Both the position numbers and the translations under genes were made by a program. This document shows positions 11,346 through 23,855 of a stretch of 57,556 nucleotides of DNA, in pieces (position 1 is the first letter of the stretch; each line of letters opens with the position of its first letter). The stretch comes from Brevipalpus yothersi (taxonomy: Eukaryota; Arthropoda; Arachnida; Trombidiformes; Tenuipalpidae): assembly GCA_003956705.1 (NCBI GenBank), contig QZCP01000297.1:1-57556 (forward strand), read 5' to 3'. A model generated the notes under the pieces. It had not been told where the DNA came from and did no database searches. It was given only the letters and a program-made list of their open reading frames with translations.

Positions 11346-12846
11346 TGCTTTGAGCTTCCAATCCAGTCGAGAAGTCAATAAACTCTCATTTTACTACTTT
11401 ACATGTAAGTGTATAAATGAAAACACTTGCAAAAGTAAACTAACTTAGCAATATTTTGGAATCAAAATAAGTGAACTGAAAAAGTTGAAGAACCAACGAT
11501 GGTTACGAACGTGATAAGGAATTTTTGTTTCCTCAATCAACAAGTAACAGAAGGAAAAATTTGCAAATCATCAAACTAAAATCATCTCCTATCACCACTT
11601 TCATGGTACATTTCATGGGAAAGATTCCTCATCACTTTGTCAATAGTGCACAGATAAATAAATAACAAAAATTTAAATTCCAAAAATTTGGATCAAAAAT
11701 TCCTGAGAAAAAACAAACTTGTTTGAGGAATCTCATGAAGATACATCCGATCCACACACACACAAGATCAGATACCGATCTTCTTTGGAAAAGCGGGAAG
11801 AATTTGGATCATGATGGATGAAAAAATTTGATATGTTCATTTTTTCGACATTAATACTGATAAATTCTTTACTCAATTGATGATGGTCATCAGCATGGTC
11901 AGCCTCTAGGTGGAGGAGACTCTTCGTTTATGCGTCGAGTTTCACTGACCATCAAGAACAGTGTGTAGCTAATTCGCGCCCAATCGTAGCTGCCACTGGA
12001 TTAAGAAGCAGTAAACTAATAAAAAATGATGATTTAACCTTTACCCGAATTTATATAACTCCCTAAAGTAACTGGCCAATTAATCTCTTCATAGGTCTAA
12101 ATTTCTATGACAAAGATGGACAGTTTCAGGTGGATAGACATTGTGATGACATTTTCGTCACCACGTTGGGAGATGAACTAAATATCATTCCAATGAAAAT
12201 ATGTTTGTAGAGAACGCAAAATTTTCTCCTAAATAATCAGTCTAATATTTGATCTCTAAACACCAATCAAGTTGAGTGAAGCTACATCGTAGATGAATCC
12301 ACTTCAACTGACGAAAATTTCATTTTTAATCTCCCCAAAAACTTTTTCGTACACCAAAAAGTAAAGCTGAAAATCAAAAAGATCGCCGTCTCAATCGAAC
12401 TTTTTTTCAATTTGCTCCAAGATCTACCTAAAAATTATACATCAATCAATCGAGATTGCTTCAAGTATGCAGAAATTATCATGATAACCGGAAATGATTG
12501 AATCGGAAAAAAATGGTCCAAAATCAGAATCAAGAATTTTTTTCTCAATTCAAATTTTGAATTTCAAAAAAGAGGAATTCGAAATACCGCCATTTGGGGG
12601 CGCATGTGTTGTATGGTAAAAGCGAAGCAGAAGCAGAGGCAAGAAGAACGGCTGAAGAAAGTGCTTGAAGAAGAAAATTTCTTCTCTTTTTCGCTGTTCA
12701 TTTCCATTTCCATTTTAGATTTTCATCACCATTTTCATCTCCCAAATATATTGAATATATATATTCAAACATTTCAATCATTGTGTATAATTTTTAATTA
12801 TAGTTGTATAATATTCCTTGGTGAGAATATTTTGATTGTGCTCAAA
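11346..12846. other. Divergent intergenic region, salvador / AT-hook gene
   Basis: 1.5 kb between two divergent start codons with no convincing coding exon. The last 240 bp before the plus-strand ATG are open in the same frame but read as low-complexity Phe/Ile/His-rich sequence and look like 5' UTR. The region should hold both promoters. I recognise no specific site beyond AT-rich and poly-purine runs. Confidence 0.4.
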
Positions 12847-13974
12847 ATGGCTGACACTGCGGAGCCTATTGTCAATAATAATTCAAATAACGATGTTTCC
12901 AAAGAGGAAACTGAAGCCGATACCAATAATAATAATGGCAAAGTGGCGGCTGGAGCCGCTGGTAAGGGCCGTGGAAGAGCCAAAAAGGGTGCTACCGATG
13001 GTGATGGTGACAAGCCTGATACTAAATCAAATTCCAATGATGTGGCTCAAAAAAAGGGTAAAACTGATGTGGCTCCAGTTCGCACTAGCCAGAGGAAGGC
13101 ATCGCTTGCCGCAAGCAATGCTCTAAAAGAACAAGCTCAAGGTTAGTATCCATCGGCCATCTCATTTCCATTTTAATAGCTCTTCTTCTAGCGTACCGGC
13201 TATGTTATTTTTTTTACTTCACGATCACTCGAAATTGTTACTTTTTTTTGCTGCATTAAGTTTGATTTTCCCGGAGAGCGGGCTTCTGCTCTCCCATTAT
13301 TCCGCATGACTTGCCTCCATTTTGTGCTTCCACACTTCTAGTAATAGTATTGGTAGTGCTGAGTTGTGCTGCTTCTGTCGGTGTTGAATATCCGAGATAT
13401 TCAACTATAAATTGACTGCTAGAGCCATGATATCATGTTGAACAGTCAGATACTCCATAGTCCTCCATGATGGTCTGGATTGAGCTGAAAAACTATATTA
13501 GATTTTTTCGCCTCTCCTCGGATTGTGTTGGAATGTATCTGTTCAATTTTTTTCTGGCTAGAATTGATGAAGCCAATTTTATTCGTCTGTCTGGGCATCA
13601 ATGTTTTATCCTCTCTATCACTTGATCACTTCCTTACAAGAGCCATTCCATTTTCGGTCAATTCCTCCGATTCGATTCTGCCCATTTGAAAGATGCATAT
13701 GACGCTCATTCGATATCTGTTCAATCATATTTTAGGTGGTAAACGCGACGCCGAAGAAGATGGAGAGCCTAAATCAAAAAAATCTCGTGGTCGCCCTAAA
13801 CAAGCCGCTGCCGCGGCAGTAGTCGCAGCCTCAAAAAGAGCAGCTAAATCTAAAGGTAAAGCTGCTAAGGCTGGTAAAGGCGCCAAAGGAGCTGCGGGAA
13901 AAAAGAAGGCAGTTGAAAATGAATCAGAAGGAGGCGAGGGTAATACTGAAGCGGAAGAGTCACATGACGAGTAG
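12847..13974 (+). CDS. Small AT-hook nuclear protein
   Basis: Two exons, 12847-13141 and 13736-13974, joined in frame (G|GT) across a 594-nt intron, encode 177 aa. The ATG at 12847 has a good context (AAAATGG). The protein is almost wholly Lys/Ala/Gly/Glu/Asn. It has a GRGRAKKG basic motif near residue 40, a canonical AT-hook core KKSRGRPKQ near residue 113, an Ala-rich run and repeated KGKAAKAGKGAKG basic patches, then an acidic tail. This resembles HMG-type non-histone chromatin proteins that bind the AT-rich minor groove, but no exact ortholog is evident. It probably acts in the nucleus. The Ala/Lys repeats resemble histone H1 tails; no globular H1 domain is present. Confidence 0.8.
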
Positions 13975-15193
13975 ATGAGAGACGAAGGCTCTACGAGAAT
14001 GGAACCATGCTACTTTCTTTTAATGATCGAAGAAAAGAAACTTGTCATTCGAAGTGGAAAAGATCTCCTCTCTCCATGCTCTTATTGTTTCCACCGAAGC
14101 TAGGGATGTCTAGTACCACCGCAAAACATCATTCTCTATCTCATCCACAAAATCTCATTATCTTATCTTTCTCTCTTATAATTATTATTCAATCTTCTTC
14201 GACCAACGAAAAGTGTTACATCATCCTTTCATGGCCCCTCTAGATTCCATTCTCCTTCGCCAAGTAGAACACAAAGTCATGATCATACTCATGCTTTTTT
14301 TCTCATCCTCCGTTTCAAAACATCAATTCTACCAATTTTTAGTCAATTCAAGTTTTTCAATAAACCATTTCTTCGAAAATCTCCCAGCTTTGGCTCATAT
14401 ATACAATCTCAACCCTATTCTCCTACTGTATCTAGCCGCCGGCTAGTTTCACAGGCCGCTCACAAAATGGTCTGGTTTCAACTGGTCAAGCGTTAATGGC
14501 TTTTTTTTCCTCCTCTTTCCGACCTCGACCCTTCCATGGGCACATATCTTGCACTTCTCTACCCCCATCCTGTCCTATCTCCTCTCAATAGGTCCTTTCT
14601 TCTTCTCTCGCCCCCAACCCCTCTACTGGTCAAGCATTGGCCAGCGAGCTAATAGAGTAGCCATTTTATCTCTACTTACAACTTTCTCGATAAAATAATT
14701 CAAATGTGAGACAGAAACCGATTCCAACAGCATGGACAGTAACATGAGTGAGGACGATACATGAGCCGATGGATGAGCGATCCCAAGGCATCAAGGATCA
14801 AAGGTTGGCAACAGAGGAAGAAGCCGGCGACTTAACAGCCTCCAGCTATCTCAGCTTGTGTGGGGAACAAGCTCCGATTTTGGAAGGGGATCATTATTCA
14901 GTTAGCATAAAAGAGAGCCAAAAGTGTTCATCTTTTATTTGCATGGCGAAAGATGAGACTTTAGACCCCAAGTTCGGCTTGATGGTTAAACCCATGAGTG
15001 TGAGATGTATTGGTAAGTAATTAACGATCAGTGGAGAGTCGTCTTTCAGGTGGAAGCTCCGATGATAATTTATTCTTAACTGTAGATTGATGAATTGCAT
15101 TTTCATTTTGTTCTCTCTTCCATAATAAAATTTAACGATATTGAAATCTCTGAATTTTATCAGTTTTTGAGGCAAAAATGATGGCCACTTGGC
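13975..15193. other. 3' UTR/intergenic region, AT-hook gene to AGMO
   Basis: No supported gene. The AT-hook 3' UTR is pyrimidine-rich. A 90-codon plus-strand ORF at 14748-15020 has no recognisable domain and no splice partner, so I do not call it. AATAAA at about 15124-15129 is on the plus strand, and AGMO ends at 15194 on the other strand. Confidence 0.4.
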
Positions 15194-16906
15194 TCAGGAA
15201 AGCTTTTTACTTCTCAAGTGTTGCGTTGATTTGAAAATTTTTCCCATCCAGAAAAGAAGTGACATGAGGAAGAAAATTTTAAGAATCCTGTTGAGATAGA
15301 TAACTTGAAGATTCGAAGAGAAGATGGGATAACTTCCAAGTGGATCGATGGCAAAGAACATGATGCAACGACCTATCTCTCGGCCTGGTGAAGTATTTCC
15401 ACCTTCCAACAATTTGCTCAGTACATAGATTGACGCCATCACGAAGATTGAATTGGAAATTATTCCCAAAAAGCCGATTGGTTGATGATGATGATTGTGC
15501 TGTTGTTCCATCATGATAGCATGAAGTAGCAAAATGATAACAAAGTGGATTGATGCATAAATGGTCACCCAAATTGGTGTCTCTGGATCATACTTTCTTT
15601 CTCTCTCAACAATCGGATCAATCTCAGGAATTTCTTCCGCCAATCCAAGTCTAGGCTTTCCAGGGGACCATCCTGGACCGGCAAACAGAATGCCCAATTT
15701 TTCACTCATACTAGATGCACTCTTCAGACGATTCCAAATATATTGAATATTCCAACCTTGAATGACCAATGGATCGAAACTTTTTATCGGATGAACTAAT
15801 CCATATGCAACAGTCTCTTCTTCAGCTTGATATGTTCCAAAAATTCGATCCCATATGATCAGAACTCCTGCATAGTTTCGATCGATACAGTAACGATTGC
15901 GCCCTGAATGTAATCATCGATATGAATTCATTAAATTAAATTTTTTCAAACCTCAACAAAATGACTGATTGAAAATAAAAATGAATATTACCATGATGAA
16001 CTCGATGGGCACTTGGTGTGTTCAAAATCCACTCGAGGGGTCCTAATTTACCGACGAACTCTGTATGAATCCAAATTTGATACAAAACATTCAATTGAAG
16101 ATGAACCATATATATGGGTGGAGAAATGATCAATGCCAGAGGAATATTGCAGAGCTAAGAATGATAAAATTCGAGATGCTCATTGAAAAATTTCAATGAT
16201 AATATAATAAAGGATTGAGGGAAAAGGATCAACTTACACAATGCAAATATACTTGACAAACAGATTGACGAAGAGCAGTGGTCAAATTGAAATGCTCAGA
16301 ACTATGATGAACTTGATGGAATGCCCATAAAATATTAATTTCTGTTATGGTGAAAGCAAAACAGCTATTAAAGATCGCATACCTCTCCTCGAATTAATCT
16401 AAAGAAATCACTCACCATGGCTAGCACGATGAAACCAATAGAATATGAAATCTAAGGCTAATAAAGTCAAAATCCAAGTGAAAATTGAATTTTCGTATTG
16501 AATAAGACTCCAATTTTGATGAACGTAAATGTAATGAACAATAATTAGGCTTTTCAGGAATAATCTGTGAATTGAGAGTGAATTAATTAAGTTTTCAAGT
16601 TAAGTAATTAGAGAGAGTAAACCATAGAGTTTCAGTTGGGGGGATAAGACTCAAGAATCATTCTTACTTAGATTGTTCCATAAGAACTCCTTGAGCAATT
16701 GAGACCAAGCTGTCGTTGATTCGATATCGTTTCCATCCTTTGGTGAACAAGATAAATTGTTCTAATATGAGAAATGTGAAGAAAAATGGTGTTGTTTTGG
16801 CGATATAGTCAGGAACTTGATCCAACGATTGAAACATATGCTTAGAAGGGTTGACTAGGTAGAAAAGGTATCCAAAAGTTTCCAAAGAACTTTTGATAAT
16901 CTCCAT
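15194..16906 (-). CDS. AGMO: Alkylglycerol monooxygenase (TMEM195), fatty acid hydroxylase family
   Basis: Five exons: 16906-16668, 16564-16416, 16341-16238, 16154-15992 and 15903-15194. All frames join, giving 454 aa (human 445). The enzyme cleaves the ether bond of alkylglycerols using tetrahydrobiopterin, O2 and a di-iron centre in the ER membrane. Diagnostic histidine boxes are visible in order: FYWFHRASHE, AFHQVHHSSEHFN, WIHTEF and SAHRVHHGRNRYCID, followed by NYAGVLIIWDRIFGTYQAEE. Several hydrophobic helices flank them, and the C-terminal half carries further membrane segments. All expected histidines look present, so activity is likely. The start ATG is in the first exon before a TM-like segment. 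The gene is divergent from GABA transaminase. Confidence 0.94.
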
Positions 16907-18194
16907 TTTTCATGAACACCTTGGTCGAATTTGGCTCTAGAGTGTAGAATTTTGACAGCTATGACCCATCACAATCGAACTGACGAACGAAAAATTTTTT
17001 TCACCCACTGGAACTGACTAAAACATTGTTTTGAACTGTTTTTCATCAAAAGTATTTATTAGCGCACAAAATTAGTGCTGATCATGTCATCAAAACGAGT
17101 AACATTCACTTGGAGGCTCAAAGTTTAAGTGTACTATCATGTCCGGTCTGACCTGGTTATTTGTAAAAAGTTGGAAGACCACGAGTGAGAGTAAGTGAAA
17201 ATCTTTTACTTCATAATAATATTCTCAGAATACTGTTACGGCAAGTGTTCTAAAAATATAAATGGGTCAAGCGAGATCCGCTGTCTGAATTGCTGTATCA
17301 ATTCATACATCCAATTCAATTACTCAGTATAATTTCGATCTTCCTGCTATTCGTTAGAACTTTGAACCTTTGGTTCCGTAGCTTTGCAAATTGTAAAAAG
17401 ATGGGCAATTGATCGATTGTTTTCGTTTTCGAGCGGGATTTTTCGATCCTACTGAACTGAAGTTCAACAACCATCGAATCAATAGTTTGATCAGAATCTA
17501 TAAATTGTGAGCTGAAGTTTCAAAAGATAGTTCAAAAGACAAGAGTGGCGTTTTTAATCATTTCAGCGCTCTTAAAAAGAGTTTTTACCCTCGAAAAATT
17601 TGAAAGCAGAGAAGTTCACTCCGACAAGTTTTCTAGCTTTTTCAATATTTTTTAGCGAATATTAATTGAGGTGCTTACCATTGATTCCATATGAACGCTT
17701 GCAAAGTTATCTCTTCTTATTCAGATGGTTCCTAGTGGATATTTGACGGACAATCTTTACTATTTGGTATTAAACATACAGAAATAATTCAAAAATCAAT
17801 CTCAATTGACATATTGAAATGGACAAAAAATCTCTATAAAATATGAGCACATTTTTAAACCTAAGTTTGTGACGAAAACTTACTTTTCCAGCAACTCTTA
17901 TTATTCAACGTTCTTAATAGAATTATTGACACCCTAATCATCGGCTGTCCGTGTCCAGGGTACTTTATCTAACCAGCGATTTCTGGAAAATCGCTAAACT
18001 TCTAACCAATAATCCATAAGATGTGTGAGAGAGAATCCAAAATATATATCCCTGGACAGTTTGGCAGCTTTTTCGAAAATTTTTTCCCTTGAAATTTTGT
18101 CTATATTTGGAGATCCTCTTATTGAAGCTTCATCATTCACAGAGAGTAATTCTTAATTATAAAATCATTCTCTGATGCAATTTCCTATCCCCTA

Positions 18195-18278
<84 letters not shown>

Positions 18279-19098
18279 AGTGAAGAGCTGGAGATAGCTC
18301 ATGATTGGAATTGGAATTCATAAAACCGCCATAGATTGATAAGGGGCAGAGAAGAAACAAGAGAAACGCGTCGAATCTTTGGGCCTCTGTGAGCACAGAG
18401 CATGTTGCTGATGCTTTGAGATTGACACAGATACAAGAGAGGAAAAGAGAGGAAGAGAGAGAGATTAAACTCAATCAACTAGTGCGTCAACTCTCGAGTG
18501 CAATTTTGTTGTGGGGCACAACAAAATTATCTAAGAACCGTTATCTATACCGAGATAAAAATATAAATAAAGCCACCTGAATTTTTGTTTCAGAATCCAA
18601 TTTGAATGTATTCATTCTTTTTAAGCTAACAATTAATTTTATATTAGAACTGTGGAAGTTCGCATATTTGGGTTGACCCATCATCTCATTTTCCTATCAT
18701 TTTGTGGAGAAAAAATGATAATTTCTCCATGATTTAAGCTCAATATTTTTGTTCGCTCATGCTGAGCGTTTTACTAGTGCGTTCATATTGCTAAAATATT
18801 TCTTGCTTGGAGCGTAAACAAGATTTCCTCTGATTCCATACGTTTGCTCAAGCACCTTGTCTTCCAATTCGAAAAATTTATCACCACGTTGTGGTTCACC
18901 CTGACACTCTTCCACCTCTCTTCTGGACAGGCGGAGCAGAATAAGCGAGAGAGAAAAAAAGATAAACTGATAGAAAGATAGAGAGATCGAGAGAGATTGA
19001 GAAATCATCCCTCATCATCATATAATCATCATCTCTGTGCTGTCGTAAACACTCGAAATCCTCTCTTCCTCCCTTGAATTTGATTCCCTCGATTTGCA
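16907..19098. other. Divergent intergenic region AGMO / GABA transaminase
   Basis: 2.2 kb without a supported gene. It contains a 78-bp perfect (CT)n tract at 18198-18275, listed separately, and GA-rich DNA at 18433-18463 and about 18947-19000. ORFs through the repeat encode only Arg/Glu or Leu/Ser runs. Both flanking promoters should lie here. Confidence 0.4.
18198..18275. repeat. (CT)n dinucleotide tract, 78 bp
   Basis: Uninterrupted CT repeat, about 39 units, between the divergent starts of AGMO and GABA transaminase, about 0.8 kb upstream of the latter. It is either a plain microsatellite or a GAGA-type promoter element. Confidence 0.97.
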
Positions 19099-20685
19099 AT
19101 GTTTTCCTTCGCTCATCCAGTTCGCCAAATTGTTGTGGCTTCCGAATGCCAAAAAATATTAACCAATGCTTCATCACGCATCATTTCATCTGTTCGACCA
19201 TCTTCCACACTCACAGAGCCCAGCGAGCCGAAGGTACATACCGATAGCATTCCGGGCCCAAAATCGTTGGCTCTCATGAAAGAGCTGGAAAAATTACAAA
19301 GTATCGGCTCAGTGCAATTTTTTGTTGACTTTGAAAAATCTATCGGTAACTATTTGTGTGATGCTGATGGCAATATGATGCTGGATATTTACAGTCAAAT
19401 ATCGTCCATTCCTCTGGGCTATAATCATCCCGATTTGTTACAGACCGTTCAAGATTCACGAAGCGCAGTCACCTTGGTGAATCGACCTGCTCTCGGAATC
19501 TTGCCACCGAAAGATTTTGTGACCAAATTGAGATCATCTCTCATGTCCATAGCACCTCGAGGGCTGACAGAAGTTCAAACAATGGCCTGTGGATCGTGTT
19601 CAGTTGAAAATGCCATGAAGACAGCATTCATATGGCATCAGAGAAGAAAACGCGGCGGACGAGATCTAACCCCAGAAGAAACCGAATCTTGCCTCATGAA
19701 CCAGCCTCCTGGAGCACCGATTCTAAGCATTCTATCATTCAAGAATGGCTTTCATGGCAGAACTTTGGGAGCTCTCAGCTGTACTCATTCGAAATATATC
19801 CACAAACTTGATGTGCCAAGCTTCGATTGGCCGATCGCAACCTATCCAATGTACAAATATCCATTGGAAGATAATGAGCAAGAGAATCGTCGTATTGATG
19901 ATCAATGTTTGGCGGAAGTTGAAGATTTAATAGAAAAATTCGATAAAAAAGGTAAACCAGTGGCTGGTCTGATTGTTGAGCCAATTCAAGGGGAAGGAGG
20001 AGATAATAGAGGTTCCAACTATTTCTTTAAGAACTTGCAAAAAATTGCCCGCAAAAAAGATGTTATTTTCATATGCGATGAGGTATGTAAAACATTATTC
20101 TTCCGATGGATATTTAAAGCTAACAGATTGATTGAGAATATTCTCATCTAATCATAGGTTCAAACTGGCTGTGGACCTACTGGTCGATTTTGGGCCCATG
20201 AACATTGGGGTCTTGATAATCCACCGGATGTAGTAACTTTCAGCAAGAAGATGCTTTCGGGAGGTTATTTTTATCAAAGTCAATTACGACCAGATCAAGG
20301 ATATCGAATTTTCAATACATGGCTGGGAGATCCATCGAAACTTTTGCTATTGGAAAAAGTTGTTGAGGTGGTCAAAAGGGATAAGCTTTTGGAAAATATT
20401 CAATCTACGGGAGAATCAATGTTGAGAGGATTGAAGGGAATTCAGGCAAGATTTCCAAATCATGTAGAAAATGCACGAGGTATTGGAACTTTCTGTGCCA
20501 TAGACTTAGCCACGGCTGATCTCCGAAATGAGCTTATTAAAGAACTGCACAAATCGGGTATCCATTGTGGTGGATCTGGTGCACGTTCCTTACGAGTTAG
20601 AACAAGTTTGACATTCACCAAAAAGCATTCTGATATTTTCCTCGATCGATTGAACTATGTTCTAACCAAAATGAGCACAAGTTAA
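19099..20685 (+). CDS. ABAT: 4-aminobutyrate aminotransferase, mitochondrial
   Basis: Two exons, 19099-20082 and 20158-20685, joined in phase 0 across a 75-nt intron, give 503 aa (human 500). It transfers the amino group of GABA to 2-oxoglutarate, making succinic semialdehyde, with PLP, in the mitochondrial matrix. The first about 35 residues are Ser/Arg-rich without acids, as expected of a presequence. MACGSCSVENAMK (Cys164, Cys167) matches the cysteine pair that holds the 2Fe-2S cluster of animal GABA-T. IFICDE|VQTGCGPTGRFWAHEH spans the splice junction, placing Asp/Glu near the pyridine ring. TFSKKMLSGG holds the PLP lysine (358/359). RVRTSLTF lies near the end. All key residues are present. 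It is convergent with inscuteable. Confidence 0.96.
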
Positions 20686-21074
20686 ATGTTAAATGTTACT
20701 GTTTTGAAAGTGTGATGGTTGTTTTTTTGATGTTATAATTATTCCAGAAATGTTATGAATATTTTTAATCACCCAGATTCATTCATTTCATCGAATATTT
20801 TGATCTTTAGAAGATCGAGTGAAGAAAAAAAGTTGCGAATTAATGATCGCCCAGTTTGACAGAAAATGAATCCAATATTGTGGTGAATGCAATTGATTGA
20901 AATTAGAGCTTCCAAATGATGAAAACAATTTTTTCTCAAAAAATTTCACTGCTCATTAAAATCCACCGTATTATGTTTACTGAAAATTAGTGTCACCTTT
21001 TGAAAAGAAGTTTTTGGAATTAAAAATAAACATTTGTCAGTTATTTTGACCAAGCCTTAACAATACTGAACAAA
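20686..21074. terminator. 3' region between convergent ABAT and inscuteable
   Basis: 389 bp between two stop codons, AT-rich, with no coding sequence. No textbook plus-strand AATAAA lies immediately after the ABAT stop; variants such as ATAATT or an AATAAA-type site at about 21024 (AAAATAAAC) may serve. Confidence 0.35.
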
Positions 21075-22981
21075 TTAAGCATGACTTTCATTGGAATAGG
21101 AATATTTTTGCAGAGCTTCCTCGAAAGGAAGTTGAATAAGGTCTTCTGCGTCCAATTCTTCCAAAGGAATCGTTCCTAGAACGGAAAATATTCTTCGGAA
21201 AGCAATTAAAGCTGCCACCAAGACTGCTTCGCTATAATTCCTTTCCTTAGGATCTTTACATATTTGAACAAGTCGATGGCATCCTCGATGTCGATAGATC
21301 AGAGAAGCAATTCGATGGTTGATTGCTAGTCGAGTAAGAGCTGTTGAAACTTTTTTCTGCATTCTTTGGATTATTTCCAGCTCTCCTTCATCTCGAATAG
21401 CCACAACTGGACGAATTTGAATCGCTGAAATCAAATAGACTAGGCCACTAGATCGTACAATTTCTAGAGGACTTATACTCGAAATATTGGCTATAATTGT
21501 GAGTACTTGATCTTTAATGGCAATATCATCGCCAAAAATACCTCCGTTCCTAGTTTTAGCAATCAAAATTGCGAGGACATCATTTTTGATCATGAGTTTT
21601 GGGTCGTAAAACGAAATATTGGCCAGAGACCATGTTGTGAGAAGAAACACTTCAACTGACGATGTGGTCGATAGGACTCTCATTAAACTTACAATCAAAT
21701 CTTCTCTATTACTAATAAAATTGGACAAAGCTTTGTCCGTTTGATAGTTTCTTTTGTAATCGATGAAAGGTGTTGTTAGAGGAACCAGAAGTCCCGCTAT
21801 TTCTCTCAGAACGGAATCATTTCGTTCACTTTGTAGGACCAGAGTTATGTGTTTTTCCATGTCAATATTTCGATAAATCAATTGAATTGCTTCCGGGTTG
21901 ACACACAAGTAATACAAAATTCGAAGAGCAGTTGTTCTCAGCATTGTCGGACCATGACGTTCAGAAACTTTTATGTGACTCGAAAGCAATTCGATGAGTT
22001 TTCTTATCATCGAGTCGTTCTCAGAAAAAATTCCACAAATATAGGCATCCCCACTGGTAATGCTTTTCAACGCTAGAAGTGTCCATTTTAAGCATATTCC
22101 TTCGATTGGAGCATACAATCCACTAAAAATCATCTGAAAAGATTGCAGAGATAATACCAGGTTGTGAACGAAATGGTCAACTGATCATCACATAATTTGG
22201 GAACTAACTTACTTGACATTTTCTCTTTATAACTATGTCCACAAGTTTGCCGAAAATCTCTCTGATTTTTTCCAATTGAGACTTTAAGCTTGAATTGTTA
22301 ACAATTTTCTTAAGTCTATATTCTTTAAGCAATAATTTTATCGATGCAGAGACAGTGAATAGTTCATTGATGAGGGTTTCTGCTTGATCACAAGCACTGT
22401 CTCGAAAAGTTCTGATAGAAGAATGAATATTTTCGAATATGAGACTGAAATCTTTCTCAAATCTCGGAAGACTTGATAATTCCAAGGGAATCGAATCGGT
22501 GAGCAGTTCAATATCCTCAATAATTTCAATTGATGCATTTCGAATCTTTCGAATGGCTACTTGTGCACTTCGAACGGCAAGAGCTTGCTTGTGGTCAGTA
22601 TTTTCTGCAATTTCCTTTGCATGAAGTGCATTTAAACATTCAACTTCCGTTGTTTTGCGAATTTCTTTCAGCCATTGAGCTAAGCTAGAATTTTTTTTCA
22701 CCTGGATGGAAAATTCATCAGAATTAATCTCATAATGTAATTGGCTACTCACAATATTCTGTAGGCTGGTTGAATTTCCATGGCGACTATTTCGTCTATT
22801 TTTGTGACTCCTTGTGCAGAAAAATTGATAAGAGGAACATACATGATTTTTTCAACACCTATTCCAAAATTTTTCTGAAGAAACTTAGAAAGTAGATTCG
22901 AACTTACCTTTCGCGGTGAAAACTTCCTTTTGGAACTGGAAGATCATTTGCAGTCACTTCACTTTCTACAAGATTCACCAT
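21075..22981 (-). CDS. insc: Inscuteable homolog, spindle-orientation adaptor
   Basis: Four exons: 22981-22908, 22810-22753, 22701-22213 and 22133-21075. Frames join, giving 559 aa (human INSC 579). Introns are 51-97 nt. The N-terminus has a basic Arg/Asn/Ser stretch, then SLAQWLKEIRKTTEVECLNA with a helical region, then a long armadillo-like alpha-helical C-terminal half (about 230-530: repeated short helices such as LRTTALRILYYLCVNPEAIQ and TTWSLANISFYDPKLM). This order matches Inscuteable, which links Par3/Bazooka to LGN/Pins and orients the spindle in asymmetric division. The protein ends YSYSNESHA. Other Inscuteables end in a PDZ-ligand such as ESFV, so that hydrophobic end is absent here. 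The identification rests on the overall pattern and is not certain. Confidence 0.72.
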
Positions 22982-23855
22982 GATTTGGGAAAAAGTGGCA
23001 AAACATCAAAAATGATAGTCGACAAATAAATTCAACGGAAGAATTTGGCTCAACATGTAAGTGAGCTTCACAGATGAGAAGCATCTGGCGCGTGCCACGA
23101 GAGACCGTTGGAAATGGCCTTAAATCGAGCGGCCATCGAGAGCATGAGGCACGCGCCTGGGACATGAGTCTCGCTTAGGCCCACATGAAACCTTGTGTTT
23201 TGAAATGTCAGCTGCTAGTCGGTCAGGTAGGGATTTTCGTTTCGGTACATGGTTCAGAGAGAATGATATGCATACATGATATGTATAAGTTTTATTTCAA
23301 CTGTGAAGAGCCGTGATTGAGGTATATTTTCCTCATGTATCCACTGCCACTCTTCAATTGGGAAAATTTTTGATTATGATTCAATCCGAAATCTGCAGTT
23401 TCATGATTTCTCCGGACGTTGGTGAAATTGAATCCTGTCTCAAGCGCTAATGTGAACTTTTTTCTGCGATCTGTATTTGAGATAATACGATTTCTTCATG
23501 AATTTTATCACATTTCTGGTCCTGATAGATAAAAATTCTAATAGATTTGAACTTTTCTCATTGAGATAAAGTGCCTAAAAATTATCGAAATATTCTACCG
23601 CAAGGCTGAAAATAATCAGCTTTATAATGCGCCAGAGATACATAATTTTAATGTAACCCAAACTCATTCTTCATGACTTTACACTACTGTATACACTGTA
23701 TATATACAAGTAAATACTGCTAAAATTAGGAATATAATCTTTTTGGAGCCCTGTTATTCACAAAAATAGCTACAGTAAGAGATTTTTCTATAAGAAAATA
23801 AGAAGAACATTGATTTGAGTGAAAATTGGTGGTGGAATTGGGAAACAATCCTCCA
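22982..23855. other. Inscuteable upstream region with a GC-rich dyad
   Basis: 874 bp between the inscuteable start and the bromodomain gene stop, both minus strand. No gene is seen. It holds the inscuteable promoter/5' UTR, including a GC-rich nested inverted repeat at 23087-23157 (listed separately). The bromodomain gene 3' UTR lies at the upper end. Confidence 0.4.
23087..23157. repeat. Nested inverted repeat upstream of inscuteable
   Basis: Arms GGCGCGTGCC (23087-23096) and GGCACGCGCC (23148-23157) are perfect reverse complements over 10 bp. Inside the loop, ATGGCC (23114-23119) and GGCCAT (23131-23136) pair again around an 11-base loop. It stands out as GC-rich in AT-rich DNA, about 100-180 bp upstream of the inscuteable ATG, so it could be a hairpin in the 5' UTR or a dyad for a regulator. 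Confidence 0.6.

Noticed and set aside
12604..12846. In-frame extension upstream of the AT-hook ATG
   Set aside because: Phe/Ile/His-rich low-complexity translation; the ATG at 12847 has a better context and starts the compositionally coherent protein.
14748..15020. 90-codon ORF between the AT-hook gene and AGMO
   Set aside because: No domain, no splice partner and no convincing start context.
18157..18474. ORFs through the (CT)n tract coding Arg/Glu runs
   Set aside because: Coding capacity arises only from the repeat.
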